From contig NZ_CP118866.1 in assembly GCF_029101545.1 (NCBI RefSeq), positions 682,001 to 746,000 of the forward strand: DNA of 64,000 nucleotides, read 5' to 3'. Under the pieces are notes generated by a model. It ran no database searches. It had not been told where the DNA came from and was given only the letters and a program-made list of their open reading frames with translations. The position numbers and the translations under genes are program-made. This document shows, piece after piece, positions 9,601 to 17,338 of the stretch (position 1 is its first letter; each line of letters opens with the position of its first letter). Source of the DNA: Amygdalobacter indicium (GTDB taxonomy: Bacteria > Bacillota > Clostridia > Saccharofermentanales > Fastidiosipilaceae).

Positions 9601-10082
9601 TTAAAGCCAATGTACCTTCCAGAATCGCTTTCGCCGTTTCCTCTCAAGTCGACTCGCGTACCATCCTTGATGGTTCCGGCGCCGAGAAGTTATTAGGTAA
9701 AGGAGATATGCTCTATAATCCCAGAGGTGCTATTAAGCCGTTGCGGGGACAGGGCGCTTTTATCAGCGATCAGGATGTGGAAGCTGTCGTAGATTTTCTC
9801 AAAGAAGCAGATGCCGATTATGTTACGGAACCGGTAGATATTTTTACCTCGCAAAATAACGGGACGGGAGATAACAGCACGGATAATGACCGAGATGAGT
9901 TGTTCGATGCGGCAGTCGAAATTATAATGGAAGCCGGATATGCGTCCGTTTCCATCTTACAAAGACGGCTGAATATCGGTTATCCCAGAGCCGGCAGGTT
10001 GATCGACAGCTTGGAAAGGGCCGGGATAATAGGACCGGCAAACGGTTCCAAACCGCGGGAAATCAGAATCAGTCGGAATTGA
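6603..10082 (+). CDS. ftsK: FtsK/SpoIIIE family DNA translocase with a very long linker
   Basis: At 1159 residues this is much longer than SpoIIIE-type proteins (about 790). About four hydrophobic membrane segments lie in residues 15-200. An Ala/Glu/Pro-rich linker follows to about 650 and contains SLPSFLQK at 430-437, the same motif that ends the nearby Maf protein. The RecA-like motor has Walker A GATGSGKS (829-836) and Walker B VVIIDELADL. The C-terminal gamma winged helix (about 1095-1159) should read polar DNA motifs. The protein pumps chromosomal DNA through the closing septum for dimer resolution and segregation. The start ATG at 6603 has a GGAG-type site. Several long overlapping minus-strand frames within the gene are shadows of its GC-rich linker. 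Confidence 0.95.
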   Translation: MVNYKKNGNIGVKEITVLVLLCFLSLLFISFYLPPDVSGAMGVALRYISCGLFGPLYHFSLILILLAAFIVARSSRHPLPGALIFHSIILYLLVASLLQFFTLDQKDFINQVQQLTGYYRQTQGESLWLNTSTLRASTAFNLLWQAGISPDNYPLLHNCRPMGIIAGTFSLAFYEMFGSLAGKVVLFALTLGELRIIFGFSALEWLLNLSDIVRRSHSNIKQAVQETLADMHAAELQKENYYTEAELEKPSEQIKLPLRKLPQIEAGADEISAAAADEAATGTGSNTSAVTPLLPDAEDAPSTEENKVEEAATTVPAVIPINTAQYLSDAKQQPQTADANEQQLQHSTHLTAENDSVGKEELPEPQLIDMSRWQQQAAGKILPEIRHSNIFNPAFVETLPPESLEPDREIEVNVHNQPVILPAFNAVDNSLPSFLQKQAQADKKEFPGTTGEKLQAQAEKVGNLVADLQEPHTGKIANEAENSALAREYRVLNSSSLQPQFTTVKHLVDVDPFKLNTTAASADVAGTFGDYNPLNNITADISPLNSSAYSSPAPAAIKELAVEPETAVAAEPELAHESETAATAETAVLAPVPSASSQTNGPTATDAVAAAHLTDKKVEVVADLDLSKDNVEEEHKTTAANSRQLIYTERDRKDSLLKQAALDELTRKPDSPKKPYIYPDLDLLTPVQNNRNNNSEAEIRALADKLEFTLKSFGVDAEVINITTGPTITRFELSPGVGVKVSKIVNLNDDIALSLAATGVRIEAPIPGKSAIGIEIPNKDKRIVDLRSILAGNDWKNNNKPLKVALGRDIPGQPIVADLADMTHTLIAGATGSGKSICINAILISLLYHCHPKDLKLIMVDPKVVELSVYNGIPHLLVPVVTDPKKAAEALNWACVEMGRRYELLARAAVRDIKSYNEYVAKNQGVRKTVKQTDGQMVYEVMEHMPYLVVIIDELADLMMTAPQEVEDAINRIAAKGRACGIHLILATQRPSVDVITGVIKANVPSRIAFAVSSQVDSRTILDGSGAEKLLGKGDMLYNPRGAIKPLRGQGAFISDQDVEAVVDFLKEADADYVTEPVDIFTSQNNGTGDNSTDNDRDELFDAAVEIIMEAGYASVSILQRRLNIGYPRAGRLIDSLERAGIIGPANGSKPREIRISRN

Positions 10083-10100
10083 CGGCAAGGAGAAACTTAA

Positions 10101-10940
10101 ATGATATTAGCAGGAAAAGATGTAGCAAGCGAAATGAAGCGGCAGGCTAAGACCGTGATTGAGAGTAATTTGCAACGCTTGGGCCGAGCCCCCAAATTAG
10201 CTATCATAATGGTCGGCGAAGATAATGCAGCTTCGCAGGCGTATGTACGGAATAAACTGAAAGCTTGTGATGAAACGGGCATAATTAATGAAACGATTAT
10301 TTTGCCGCAAAACTGCACACAAGCTGATATTTTAAGCAAAATAAAAGAGCTTAATCAGGATAAGACAACTGACGGAATTTTGGTGCAATTACCTTTACCG
10401 GCTCATATAAATGTAGCTGAAGTGCAGGAGGCTATCAGACCGGATAAAGACGTTGACGGCTTCGGGAAAGAGCATATGGGTGCCTGCTGGCTCAATGTCC
10501 CGGGTATTAGACCTTGTACCCCGGCGGGAATTATGGCTCTGTTACATTATTACGATATACCTTTGGCAGGGAAAAATTGCTTAATCATCGGCCGCAGCAA
10601 TATTGTTGCCAAACCCCTGGCCGCAATGTTGCTCAGTGAAGATGCAACCGTTACGATAGCTCATTCCAAAACCAAAAATTTATTTACGCTCAGCCAAACG
10701 ATGGATTTGATTGTTGTCAGCGTCGGCAAACCGGAATTTTTACCGCCTGCGGCCGTGAAAGACGGCGTTATTTTGATTGATGTCGGAATTAATCGGAATG
10801 AACAGGGAAAACTGGTCGGGGACGTTAATCATTCCTGCTATGACAAGGCGGCAGCTTATACGCCGGTACCCGGAGGCGTAGGACTTTTAACAGTGGCGCA
10901 ATTGATCTGCAATTGTGTTCAGGCCTGGTTGACGCATTAG
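10101..10940 (+). CDS. folD: Bifunctional methylenetetrahydrofolate dehydrogenase/cyclohydrolase
   Basis: A 279-residue FolD, which interconverts 5,10-methylene- and 10-formyl-tetrahydrofolate in one-carbon metabolism. The catalytic Lys52 is in YVRNK, the PDKDVDGF motif is at about 114-121, and the NADP-binding GRSNIVAKP starts at 164, with Ala where most FolD proteins have Gly (GRSxxVGKP). The PGGVGLLT signature near the C-terminus is present. It begins 18 bases after ftsK behind AAGGAG, so it probably reads through from that operon. Confidence 0.96.
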   Translation: MILAGKDVASEMKRQAKTVIESNLQRLGRAPKLAIIMVGEDNAASQAYVRNKLKACDETGIINETIILPQNCTQADILSKIKELNQDKTTDGILVQLPLPAHINVAEVQEAIRPDKDVDGFGKEHMGACWLNVPGIRPCTPAGIMALLHYYDIPLAGKNCLIIGRSNIVAKPLAAMLLSEDATVTIAHSKTKNLFTLSQTMDLIVVSVGKPEFLPPAAVKDGVILIDVGINRNEQGKLVGDVNHSCYDKAAAYTPVPGGVGLLTVAQLICNCVQAWLTH

Positions 10941-10963
10941 TCTTATGCGCCGGGCCTGTTAAG

Positions 10964-10991
10964 TTGCTTTGTGTCGATTTAATGATATAAT
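10964..10991 (+). promoter_or_regulatory. Promoter of tRNA-Val
   Basis: TTGCTT (10964-10969), a 16-base spacer and TATAAT (10986-10991) stand 10 bases before the mature 5' end of the tRNA, in the short gap after folD. Confidence 0.6.
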
Positions 10992-11001
10992 TAGCAACAA
11001 C

Positions 11002-11075
11002 GGGCGGTTAGCTCAGCTGGTTAGAGCGCATGCTTCACACGCATGAGGTCGCAGGTTCGAGCCCTGTATCGCCCA
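11002..11075 (+). tRNA. tRNA-Val (anticodon CAC)
   Basis: A 74-base cloverleaf with acceptor GGGCGGT pairing with ATCGCCC and discriminator A at 11075. The D arm contains GCTCAGCTGGTTAGAGC. The anticodon stem CATGC/GCATG encloses TTCACAC, giving CAC for Val GUG codons. The T arm has GGTTCGAGCC. No CCA is encoded. It is followed directly by a terminator. Confidence 0.97.
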
Positions 11076-11080
11076 TTTTC

Positions 11081-11106
11081 GCACCGATATTTGCATCGGT
11101 GCTTTT
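11081..11106 (+). terminator. Terminator of tRNA-Val
   Basis: GCACCGAT (11081-11088) pairs perfectly with ATCGGTGC (11095-11102) around a 6-base loop, followed by TTTTT. The 184 bases from here to the next gene show only AT-rich sequence and a weak promoter-like TTGTAA/TAGTAT pair (11235-11262). Confidence 0.92.
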
Positions 11107-11290
11107 TACTGCTTTTTTCTGCTAAGCAGCAGGGCAGCAAAACTTGGATAACTTAACTAATAAAAAATGATAAAAGTAAGTACCACTCGTGTAAAATGGA
11201 GAAAAGCCCGTAAGTTTATCTAATTTTAATTTAATTGTAAAAATATCCTTGTAAAGTAGTATAAGCCTACAGAAGTGAGAGAAAAGGAAG

Positions 11291-11908
11291 ATGAAATATA
11301 AACATATTGTTTTCGATGTTGACGGCACCTTGGTGGACAGCGAGTTGAAAGTCCTATCAACACTCAGACAGGCGGTAATTGACATGCGCGGTGTTGACCA
11401 TCCGGTTGAAGATTTAGGCTGGGCGATGGGGATGGCACCGGAACCGATTTTAACTAAATTGGGATATGACAATGTAGAACCTATCATTCGCTTGTGGGAA
11501 CGCTATCTGATTGAATATCAGGAACCGCCGAAATTTTTCGACGGTATCGAACAGACAATAATGCAGTTACACGCCCGGGGCGTTAACGTGGGCATCGGCA
11601 CAAGCAGAATATATGCGGAATATTTAGCAGATTTTGAAAAATTGCCTCTTTATTCATATTTAGGCACAGCCGTTTGCGGCGATATGGTGCAGAAACGCAA
11701 ACCGGCGCCAGATATATTGTTGTGCTATATGGAAAAAACGGGAGCTTCAGCGGCGGATATTCTTTTTGTCGGCGACACACTTTTCGATTTGCAATGTGCG
11801 GAGGCTGCCGGCATCGATGCGGCGTTGGCCGGTTGGGGCACGAAATTACCTGTTTCTACTGCCTGTGCCTATTACTTGAAGCGGCCGCAGGAATTATTGG
11901 AGCTGTAA
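11291..11908 (+). CDS. HAD superfamily hydrolase, phosphoglycolate phosphatase-like
   Basis: A 205-residue HAD phosphatase. Motif I FDVDGTLVDSE supplies nucleophile D9 and acid/base D11, motif II is GIGTSR, the conserved Lys is in KRKPAPD, and motif III is FVGDTLFDLQCA. A helical cap follows motif I, as in the Gph/PgmB group. The substrate cannot be read from sequence; 2-phosphoglycolate, pyrophosphate and sugar phosphates are all seen in this group. It has an AAGGAAG site and is followed after 10 bases by the DUF1461 membrane protein, so the two are probably cotranscribed. Confidence 0.88.
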   Translation: MKYKHIVFDVDGTLVDSELKVLSTLRQAVIDMRGVDHPVEDLGWAMGMAPEPILTKLGYDNVEPIIRLWERYLIEYQEPPKFFDGIEQTIMQLHARGVNVGIGTSRIYAEYLADFEKLPLYSYLGTAVCGDMVQKRKPAPDILLCYMEKTGASAADILFVGDTLFDLQCAEAAGIDAALAGWGTKLPVSTACAYYLKRPQELLEL

Positions 11909-11918
11909 AGCGTTAACT

Positions 11919-12671
11919 ATGGGCAAGTATCAACGAAACGGATTACAAATAAGTTTGGCTGTAATAATGAGCCTGAGTCTTACCTGGGTCATCTTATTAC
12001 AAAGTTTAACTTACTGTTGCTTTAATCGACAGTTTTATCAGGATAATTTCCGCAAATTACAAACGTCGACGAAAGTGGACATTGATGCGGCGGATCTGAA
12101 TAAATCCGTAGATTGCCTTTTCGACTATCTTTTGCAGCGACGTGACGATCTTAATCTGCAAGTTCGCTTGCTCAGTACCGGACAGAAGACGGAAATGTTC
12201 AACCGGCGGGAAAAGGACCACATGGTCGATGTCAAGAGCTTGCTGCAAAGAGTTATGTTCAGCCAAAAAGCGGCTCTGACCTTATTCGTACTTTTGTTTT
12301 TGTTACTGCCTTTGCTGTATCGCCGAGCTGCGGCAACTTTATGGACAGATTATCTTTTAAGCTATCGTGCCGGATTTATCGGCGGTATTGTGACGGCGTT
12401 GGTGTTTATCGCCCTTGTTGCCGTCTTTGCTGCCTGTGATTTTTCCACTTTTTGGTGGAAATTTCATGAATTGCTCTTTACTAATGATTTGTGGCAACTT
12501 GATCCGGCTGAATCCCGCCTGATTAATTTGGTTGAGGGTGAGTTTTTTTCCAATCTGGTTCAATACATTATTTCAGTCACTGTCACTGCTTTAGTCGTAG
12601 CCTATGCTTTAATTTTGCTCGTGCTTCGAATTTTGCTCAAATTAAGTCGAAAACTGCGTACACTCGGCTGA
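11919..12671 (+). CDS. DUF1461 (TIGR01906) integral membrane protein
   Basis: A 250-residue protein with an N-terminal membrane segment (about 10-30), an extracytoplasmic loop, and three more hydrophobic segments (about 125-145, 150-175, 210-240). The loop contains the REKDHMVDVKSL signature that I recognise from the TIGR01906/DUF1461 family. The function of the family is unknown. It follows the HAD gene by 10 bases. Confidence 0.75.
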   Translation: MGKYQRNGLQISLAVIMSLSLTWVILLQSLTYCCFNRQFYQDNFRKLQTSTKVDIDAADLNKSVDCLFDYLLQRRDDLNLQVRLLSTGQKTEMFNRREKDHMVDVKSLLQRVMFSQKAALTLFVLLFLLLPLLYRRAAATLWTDYLLSYRAGFIGGIVTALVFIALVAVFAACDFSTFWWKFHELLFTNDLWQLDPAESRLINLVEGEFFSNLVQYIISVTVTALVVAYALILLVLRILLKLSRKLRTLG

Positions 12672-12869
12672 TTTTGTTGCATTTTACACAAAATGGAGCG
12701 GAATAAATTATAAATTTTGTGCAAACAAGCTGAATAAATGGACTTTATTGGCGCCTTTTCCGCTTACTGCAGTGCATTTAATATCAGCGAATATGTTAAA
12801 ATATGCTTATTGTCTGCTTAAAAATAAGCGGGCTTATTCTACACATGTATTAGAATAGGACGTAAGTGT
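12672..12869 (+). promoter_or_regulatory. Leader region of the PTS operon
   Basis: A 198-base non-coding stretch ahead of the PTS genes. AT-rich -10-like sequence (TTAAAAT, about 12795-12801) and a small inverted repeat around GCTTAAAAATAAGC (about 12816-12829) are visible. I see no convincing cre box or antiterminator (RAT) element. Confidence 0.35.
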
Positions 12870-13373
12870 ATGTTTAAGAATTTATTATCATCATTACTGG
12901 GTAAAGACGGAGAAGCGGCGCAAGTTGTGCTGTGTGCTCCGGTTGACGGTCAATTTGTCGCACTGAAGGACGTTGCCGATCCGGTATTTTCAGGCGAAAT
13001 GTTAGGTAAGGGCGTGGCAGTTGAGCCTAGCGGTGATACTTTGGTTGCTCCGGCCAGCGGCAAAGTTACACAAGTTTTCCCGACCAAACATGCTTTAACT
13101 ATGCAGGTGAAAGATGCCGAACTGCTTTTGCATATCGGGATTGATACGGTTAAATTGCAGGGAGAAGGCTTTACGGCTTTGGTAAAAACCGGTGATGAAG
13201 TTACTAAAGGTACGCCTTTAATCAAGTTTGATAAGGCTGTTTTGCAGGAACATAAGCATCCGGCAACAGTTATGATGGTTATTTGCAATCACAATGAATT
13301 TAAGCACTTTGAAGTTAAAGATGCCGCTCAGGTAACTGCCGGCGATACGGAAATGGTAGTTTTACGCAAATAG
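12870..13373 (+). CDS. crr: PTS glucose-type EIIA protein
   Basis: A 167-residue soluble EIIA of the glucose family, which takes phosphate from HPr and passes it to EIIB. The two active-site histidines are visible at H74 (PTKHAL) and H88 (LLLHIGIDTV); the second is the phosphorylated one by homology. The beta-rich fold signatures APVDGQ and SGDTLVAPASGKV are present. It heads an operon with ptsI, ptsH and the EIICB gene. Here EIIA is a separate protein, whereas many Bacillota have it fused to EIICB. Confidence 0.93.
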   Translation: MFKNLLSSLLGKDGEAAQVVLCAPVDGQFVALKDVADPVFSGEMLGKGVAVEPSGDTLVAPASGKVTQVFPTKHALTMQVKDAELLLHIGIDTVKLQGEGFTALVKTGDEVTKGTPLIKFDKAVLQEHKHPATVMMVICNHNEFKHFEVKDAAQVTAGDTEMVVLRK

Positions 13374-13396
13374 TATTTGAAAGGTGATGAAATATA

Positions 13397-15016
13397 ATGA
13401 CTACATATCAAGGTCGGGTTATATCGCCCGGTTTGGTTGTTGCGCCTGTTTTTGTTTATGAGAAATTTTCCTTGGATAAATGCGAATATGTCAAGGGAAC
13501 GATAGCGGAAGAACAGGCTAAGTTCGAACATTCGCTCAAGGTTGCTACGGAGCAGCTGAAACAATTATTCACTAAAGCTTTGAACGAACTGGGAAGGGAT
13601 AAATCCTTGCTGTTTGAAGTTCACAGGATGTTGATTCAGGATGATGACTTCAAAGATGAAGTGCGGAATCTGATTAATTCCGGGGTTGATGCGCCGCATG
13701 CCGTTTATACGGCCGGAGACAATTTCGCCAAAATGATGCAAAGCCTGGATGATGCGTACATGCAGGAGCGGGCTTTGGATTTTAAGGATATTTCCAATCG
13801 CTTAATCCGGATATTGTGCAATGTGGAAGCTCAAACGGAATTAACCGTACCGTCTGTGATTCTGGCAGATGATCTGGAACCGTCTGAAACTGTGACTTTC
13901 CGCAAAGACAAGATATTGGGCTTCGTTTTGCGGCAAGGGTCGGCCAATTCCCATACGGCGATTTTAGCAAGAGGGATGAACGTCCCTGCTTTGATTCAAA
14001 CTCCCGTGAAGCAGAAAGACCTGAAAACCGGCGATCTTGTAATTTTGGATGCGGTGAGCGGTTGTCTGATAAGTGATCCGGATAAGGAATTGTTGGCCGA
14101 TTACAAAGTCAAAATTGCCGACAGACAGGCGGAACTGGAAGAGCTGAAACGCTATCTGCATAAGCCCAGCGTCACGAAAAGCGGCCGAGTTATCAAATTG
14201 TACAACAATATCGGTAGCGTCGATGATATTGCGGCCGTTGAAGCTAACGGTGCCGAAGGTGTCGGCCTGTTCCGTTCCGAATTCTTGTACATGGGGCGTT
14301 CGAGCTTACCGACAGAAGAAGAACAGACTGAAATTTATACCAAAGCCTTAAAAGCTTTGCAGGGAAAATTGCTGATCGTCAGAACTATGGATATCGGTGC
14401 AGACAAACAAGTTACCTGTTTACGCTTGAAAAAAGAGGCTAACCCGGCTTTGGGCAAAAGAGCTGTGCGCATCTGTCTGGCCGATAAACCTTTGTTTAAA
14501 GAGCAGCTGAAAGCCCTGTTACGTGCTTCCGTATACGGTAAATTGGCCATTATGATTCCGATGATTATCTCGGTAGACGAAGTCAGACAGTGCAAGCAGA
14601 TAATCGCCGAGTGCAAGGAAGAGTTGTTAAAAGCCGATTATAAAGTTGCCGACGATATTCCTTTCGGCATTATGATCGAGACACCGGCAGCCTGTGTACT
14701 GGCGGATGAATTAGCGGCGGAAGTTGACTTTTTCAGCATCGGTACTAATGATTTAACGCAATATACTTTAGCCTGTGATCGCCAAAATCCGGATGTCGCA
14801 TACTTATACGACGATACGAATGAAGCTGTCTTACGCTTGATGAAAATGGTGGCCGAAGCTGCCCAGAGACACGGCATTTGGGCCGGTATCTGCGGCGAAC
14901 TTGCCGGCAACACCTCTTTAACCTCGAAACTGATCGAATACGGTTTTACGGAATTATCAGTTTCTCCCGCTAAAACATTGGCCGTACGCCGCGCTATTGC
15001 ACACACTGCTTTTTAG
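13397..15016 (+). CDS. ptsI: Phosphoenolpyruvate-protein phosphotransferase (enzyme I)
   Basis: A 539-residue enzyme I, slightly short of the usual 570-575. It moves phosphate from phosphoenolpyruvate to HPr. The phospho-His is H186 in GSANSHTAILARGMN, where most enzymes read GGxTSHxAI. The PEP-binding barrel includes FRSEFLYMGR, RTMDIGADK, the GIMIETPAA strand, FSIGTNDLTQY and the reactive Cys in GICGELAG. It starts 23 bases after crr with an AAGGTGATG-type site. Confidence 0.95.
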   Translation: MTTYQGRVISPGLVVAPVFVYEKFSLDKCEYVKGTIAEEQAKFEHSLKVATEQLKQLFTKALNELGRDKSLLFEVHRMLIQDDDFKDEVRNLINSGVDAPHAVYTAGDNFAKMMQSLDDAYMQERALDFKDISNRLIRILCNVEAQTELTVPSVILADDLEPSETVTFRKDKILGFVLRQGSANSHTAILARGMNVPALIQTPVKQKDLKTGDLVILDAVSGCLISDPDKELLADYKVKIADRQAELEELKRYLHKPSVTKSGRVIKLYNNIGSVDDIAAVEANGAEGVGLFRSEFLYMGRSSLPTEEEQTEIYTKALKALQGKLLIVRTMDIGADKQVTCLRLKKEANPALGKRAVRICLADKPLFKEQLKALLRASVYGKLAIMIPMIISVDEVRQCKQIIAECKEELLKADYKVADDIPFGIMIETPAACVLADELAAEVDFFSIGTNDLTQYTLACDRQNPDVAYLYDDTNEAVLRLMKMVAEAAQRHGIWAGICGELAGNTSLTSKLIEYGFTELSVSPAKTLAVRRAIAHTAF

Positions 15017-15044
15017 TGTATAATATATCATAATTGGAGGAAAT

Positions 15045-15302
15045 ATGACAGAATTTACTTACACAATCAAAGATGATTTAGGCTTGCATGCCAGACCGGC
15101 AGGATTGTTGGCCACCAAGTGCGCTTCTTTTAAGTCTAAGGTGAGCTTAACGTTCGGTGACAAAACAGTCGACTGCAAGAAATTGATCCGCCTGTTAACT
15201 TTAGGCTTGAAAAAAGGCGATACTTTTACCGTCAGTGTTGAGGGTGAAGACGAAAAAACGGCAGCTTCCGAGTTGGAGAAGTTTTTTGCCGAAAATTTAT
15301 AA
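15045..15302 (+). CDS. ptsH: Phosphocarrier protein HPr with Lys at the Ser46 position
   Basis: An 85-residue HPr. The catalytic H15 in GLHARPAG is intact, so it can pass phosphate from enzyme I to EIIA. The regulatory site, normally KSIMGVMSLG with Ser46, reads KKLIRLLTLG, so residue 46 is Lys and HPr kinase/phosphorylase could not phosphorylate it. This argues against the classical HPr(Ser-P)-CcpA repression circuit for this protein. It follows ptsI after 28 bases behind GGAGG. Confidence 0.93.
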   Translation: MTEFTYTIKDDLGLHARPAGLLATKCASFKSKVSLTFGDKTVDCKKLIRLLTLGLKKGDTFTVSVEGEDEKTAASELEKFFAENL

Positions 15303-15354
15303 GTAAACCAAATTTATGTTCTGACCGAGGTCGGAATTAATAAAGGGGGATATT

Positions 15355-16854
15355 ATGATTAAGTACTTACAAAGATTAGGTAAGTCGTTGATGCTTCCTG
15401 TTGCCGCTTTACCTGTTGCAGGTATTTTGATGGGCATAGGATACTGGATTGATCCTCAAGCTTGGGGCTCAGGTAACATTATTGCAGCTTTCTGCCTGAA
15501 AGCCGGCGGTGCTTTAATTGACAATATGGCGCTGCTGTTTGCTATCGGTGTTGCTGTCGGTATGGCCAAAGATAAAGAAGGTACGTCGGCTCTGGCCGGT
15601 TTGGTATCTTTCTTGGTCTTTACAACCGTTTTGAGCACAGCTTCCGTAACTGCGTACTATAAGGCTTTGGGCCTGGATCCGACGACAGTTCCTGTTGCTT
15701 TTGCCAAAATTTCTACACAGTTTATCGGTATTATTTCCGGTCTGATCGGCGGACATACTTATAACGCCTTCAAAGATACGAGATTGCCAAAATGGTTGGC
15801 TTTCTTCTCCGGTCGCCGTTCCGTCGCTATTATGACGGCTCTTATTACTTTAGTTTGTTGCATTCCGCTGTTCTTCATCTGGCCGGCAGTCTACAACGCT
15901 TTAGTAAATTTCGGTCAGGCAATTATCGGCCTCAGAGGTGTCGGCGCCGGTATTTACGCTTTCTTTAACCGCCTGTTGATTCCTGTCGGTTTGCATCATG
16001 CTTTGAATTCCGTTTTCTGGTTTGATATTGCCGGTATTTCGGATATTGCAAGATTCTGGGGTTCAGGTGCCAAAGTTCTGCCTTTGTCGGAAGTTATGAT
16101 TAATACTTTGGGAGGCGGGCAGGTTTCCGCTACCGGTATTTATATGACCGGTTTCTTCCCGATTATGATGTTCGGTTTGCCGGCTGCCGCTTTGGCTTTC
16201 GTTGTTACGGCTAAACCAGAGAAAAGGAAGATGGTTATCGGCCTTTGCGCTTCGGCTGCTTTGTGCTCCTTCTTCACAGGTGTTACCGAGCCTTTGGAAT
16301 TTGCGTTCATGTTCTTGGCTCCGGTCCTTTATCTGGTGCACGCTTTGTTAACCGGTATTTTTGTTGCTCTGTGCGCTTACTTACCTGTTCGCGCCGGCTT
16401 CCAATTCTCCGCCGGTTTTGTCGATTGGGTCTTGAGCTTCAATGCTCCGGGTGCCAAAAACGGTCTGCTCTTATTGTTAATCGGTGTGGTCGCCTTTGTT
16501 GTTTATTTCGTTGTCTTTACTGTTTTGATTAAGACTTTGAATTTGAAAACTCCCGGCCGCGAGGATAATACCGAGGCGGAAGAAGCTGATGATTCGCATG
16601 TTAATAAAGATTATCAGCATATGGCGCAGGAAATTTTTTCAGCTTTGGGCGGACGTGAGAATATTGTTTCTATTGACAATTGCATTACGAGATTGCGTTT
16701 GGAATTGGTTGACGATAATCTTGTCGATGAGAAGAGAATCAGAAATTTACATGTTTCAGGTTTGCTGAAGCCGGGCAAAAATGCTTTGCAGGTTATTATC
16801 GGACCGGATGTGCAGTTTGTGGCTGATGCGTTGCACAAGATTGCCGGCATGTAA
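15355..16854 (+). CDS. PTS EIICB transporter, glucose/N-acetylglucosamine/maltose family
   Basis: A 499-residue sugar permease. The EIIC membrane domain (about 1-400) has about ten hydrophobic segments and the family signatures MGIGYWIDP and GLHHALNSVFW. A charged linker (about 400-420) leads to the EIIB domain with phospho-Cys443 in IDNCITRLRLEL. It lacks a fused EIIA, which the first gene of the operon supplies. Glucose or GlcNAc is the likely sugar by family; maltose-type relatives cannot be excluded. It starts behind AAAGGGGG and ends the operon at a terminator. Confidence 0.9.
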   Translation: MIKYLQRLGKSLMLPVAALPVAGILMGIGYWIDPQAWGSGNIIAAFCLKAGGALIDNMALLFAIGVAVGMAKDKEGTSALAGLVSFLVFTTVLSTASVTAYYKALGLDPTTVPVAFAKISTQFIGIISGLIGGHTYNAFKDTRLPKWLAFFSGRRSVAIMTALITLVCCIPLFFIWPAVYNALVNFGQAIIGLRGVGAGIYAFFNRLLIPVGLHHALNSVFWFDIAGISDIARFWGSGAKVLPLSEVMINTLGGGQVSATGIYMTGFFPIMMFGLPAAALAFVVTAKPEKRKMVIGLCASAALCSFFTGVTEPLEFAFMFLAPVLYLVHALLTGIFVALCAYLPVRAGFQFSAGFVDWVLSFNAPGAKNGLLLLLIGVVAFVVYFVVFTVLIKTLNLKTPGREDNTEAEEADDSHVNKDYQHMAQEIFSALGGRENIVSIDNCITRLRLELVDDNLVDEKRIRNLHVSGLLKPGKNALQVIIGPDVQFVADALHKIAGM

Positions 16855-16881
16855 GGTGCATTTGTAAATGTCGCTTAAAGT

Positions 16882-16916
16882 GGCGTAATCGGTAGTTTGC
16901 CGGTTACGCCTTTTTT
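16882..16916 (+). terminator. Terminator of the PTS operon
   Basis: GGCGTAA (16882-16888) and TTACGCC (16904-16910), with CGG/CCG inside, form a hairpin followed by TTTTTT (16911-16916), 27 bases after the EIICB stop. Confidence 0.88.
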
Positions 16917-17338
16917 GTCGCTGCGTTGCCGGGTTGCAAGCTGCTTTGTTGCGGACAGCGCCAGGTATTCGCTGTTTGTCACAGCATGAGTACAAGCAAA
17001 ATTTGAGACTTTCTTCAGCGAGTTTTAGAAGGTGATAATTTAGTGAAAGTTTTGGAGGAGTAGGAGTATATGGAGCGCAATTGTGGATTTGAAGAGGGTA
17101 ATAATTGATTTAGATGTTGCACAGATGGAATCATAATTAAAAATAATAAAATGCTTATATATTATTACAAGAACAATACAGTTATGTTGGGTGCGAGATT
17201 TTTAATAGTTAATCTGATACACTAACGATAGTGATTATGCATATTTACATGCATTTTTAGTTTTGCATTTGCACTATATAAATTTTTAATTTAATAAAAA
17301 TATTATTACTATAATCATTAATTTGGTTGGGAACAAAA
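16917..17338. other. AT-rich intergenic stretch at the left edge of the accessory region
   Basis: About 420 bases without a credible gene. The base composition shifts to very AT-rich after about 17,090. A TATAAT (17310-17315) lies 24 bases before the surface-protein start and may be its -10 element; the -35 is unclear. I see no transposase fragment, tRNA or direct repeat that would mark an insertion boundary. Confidence 0.5.
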
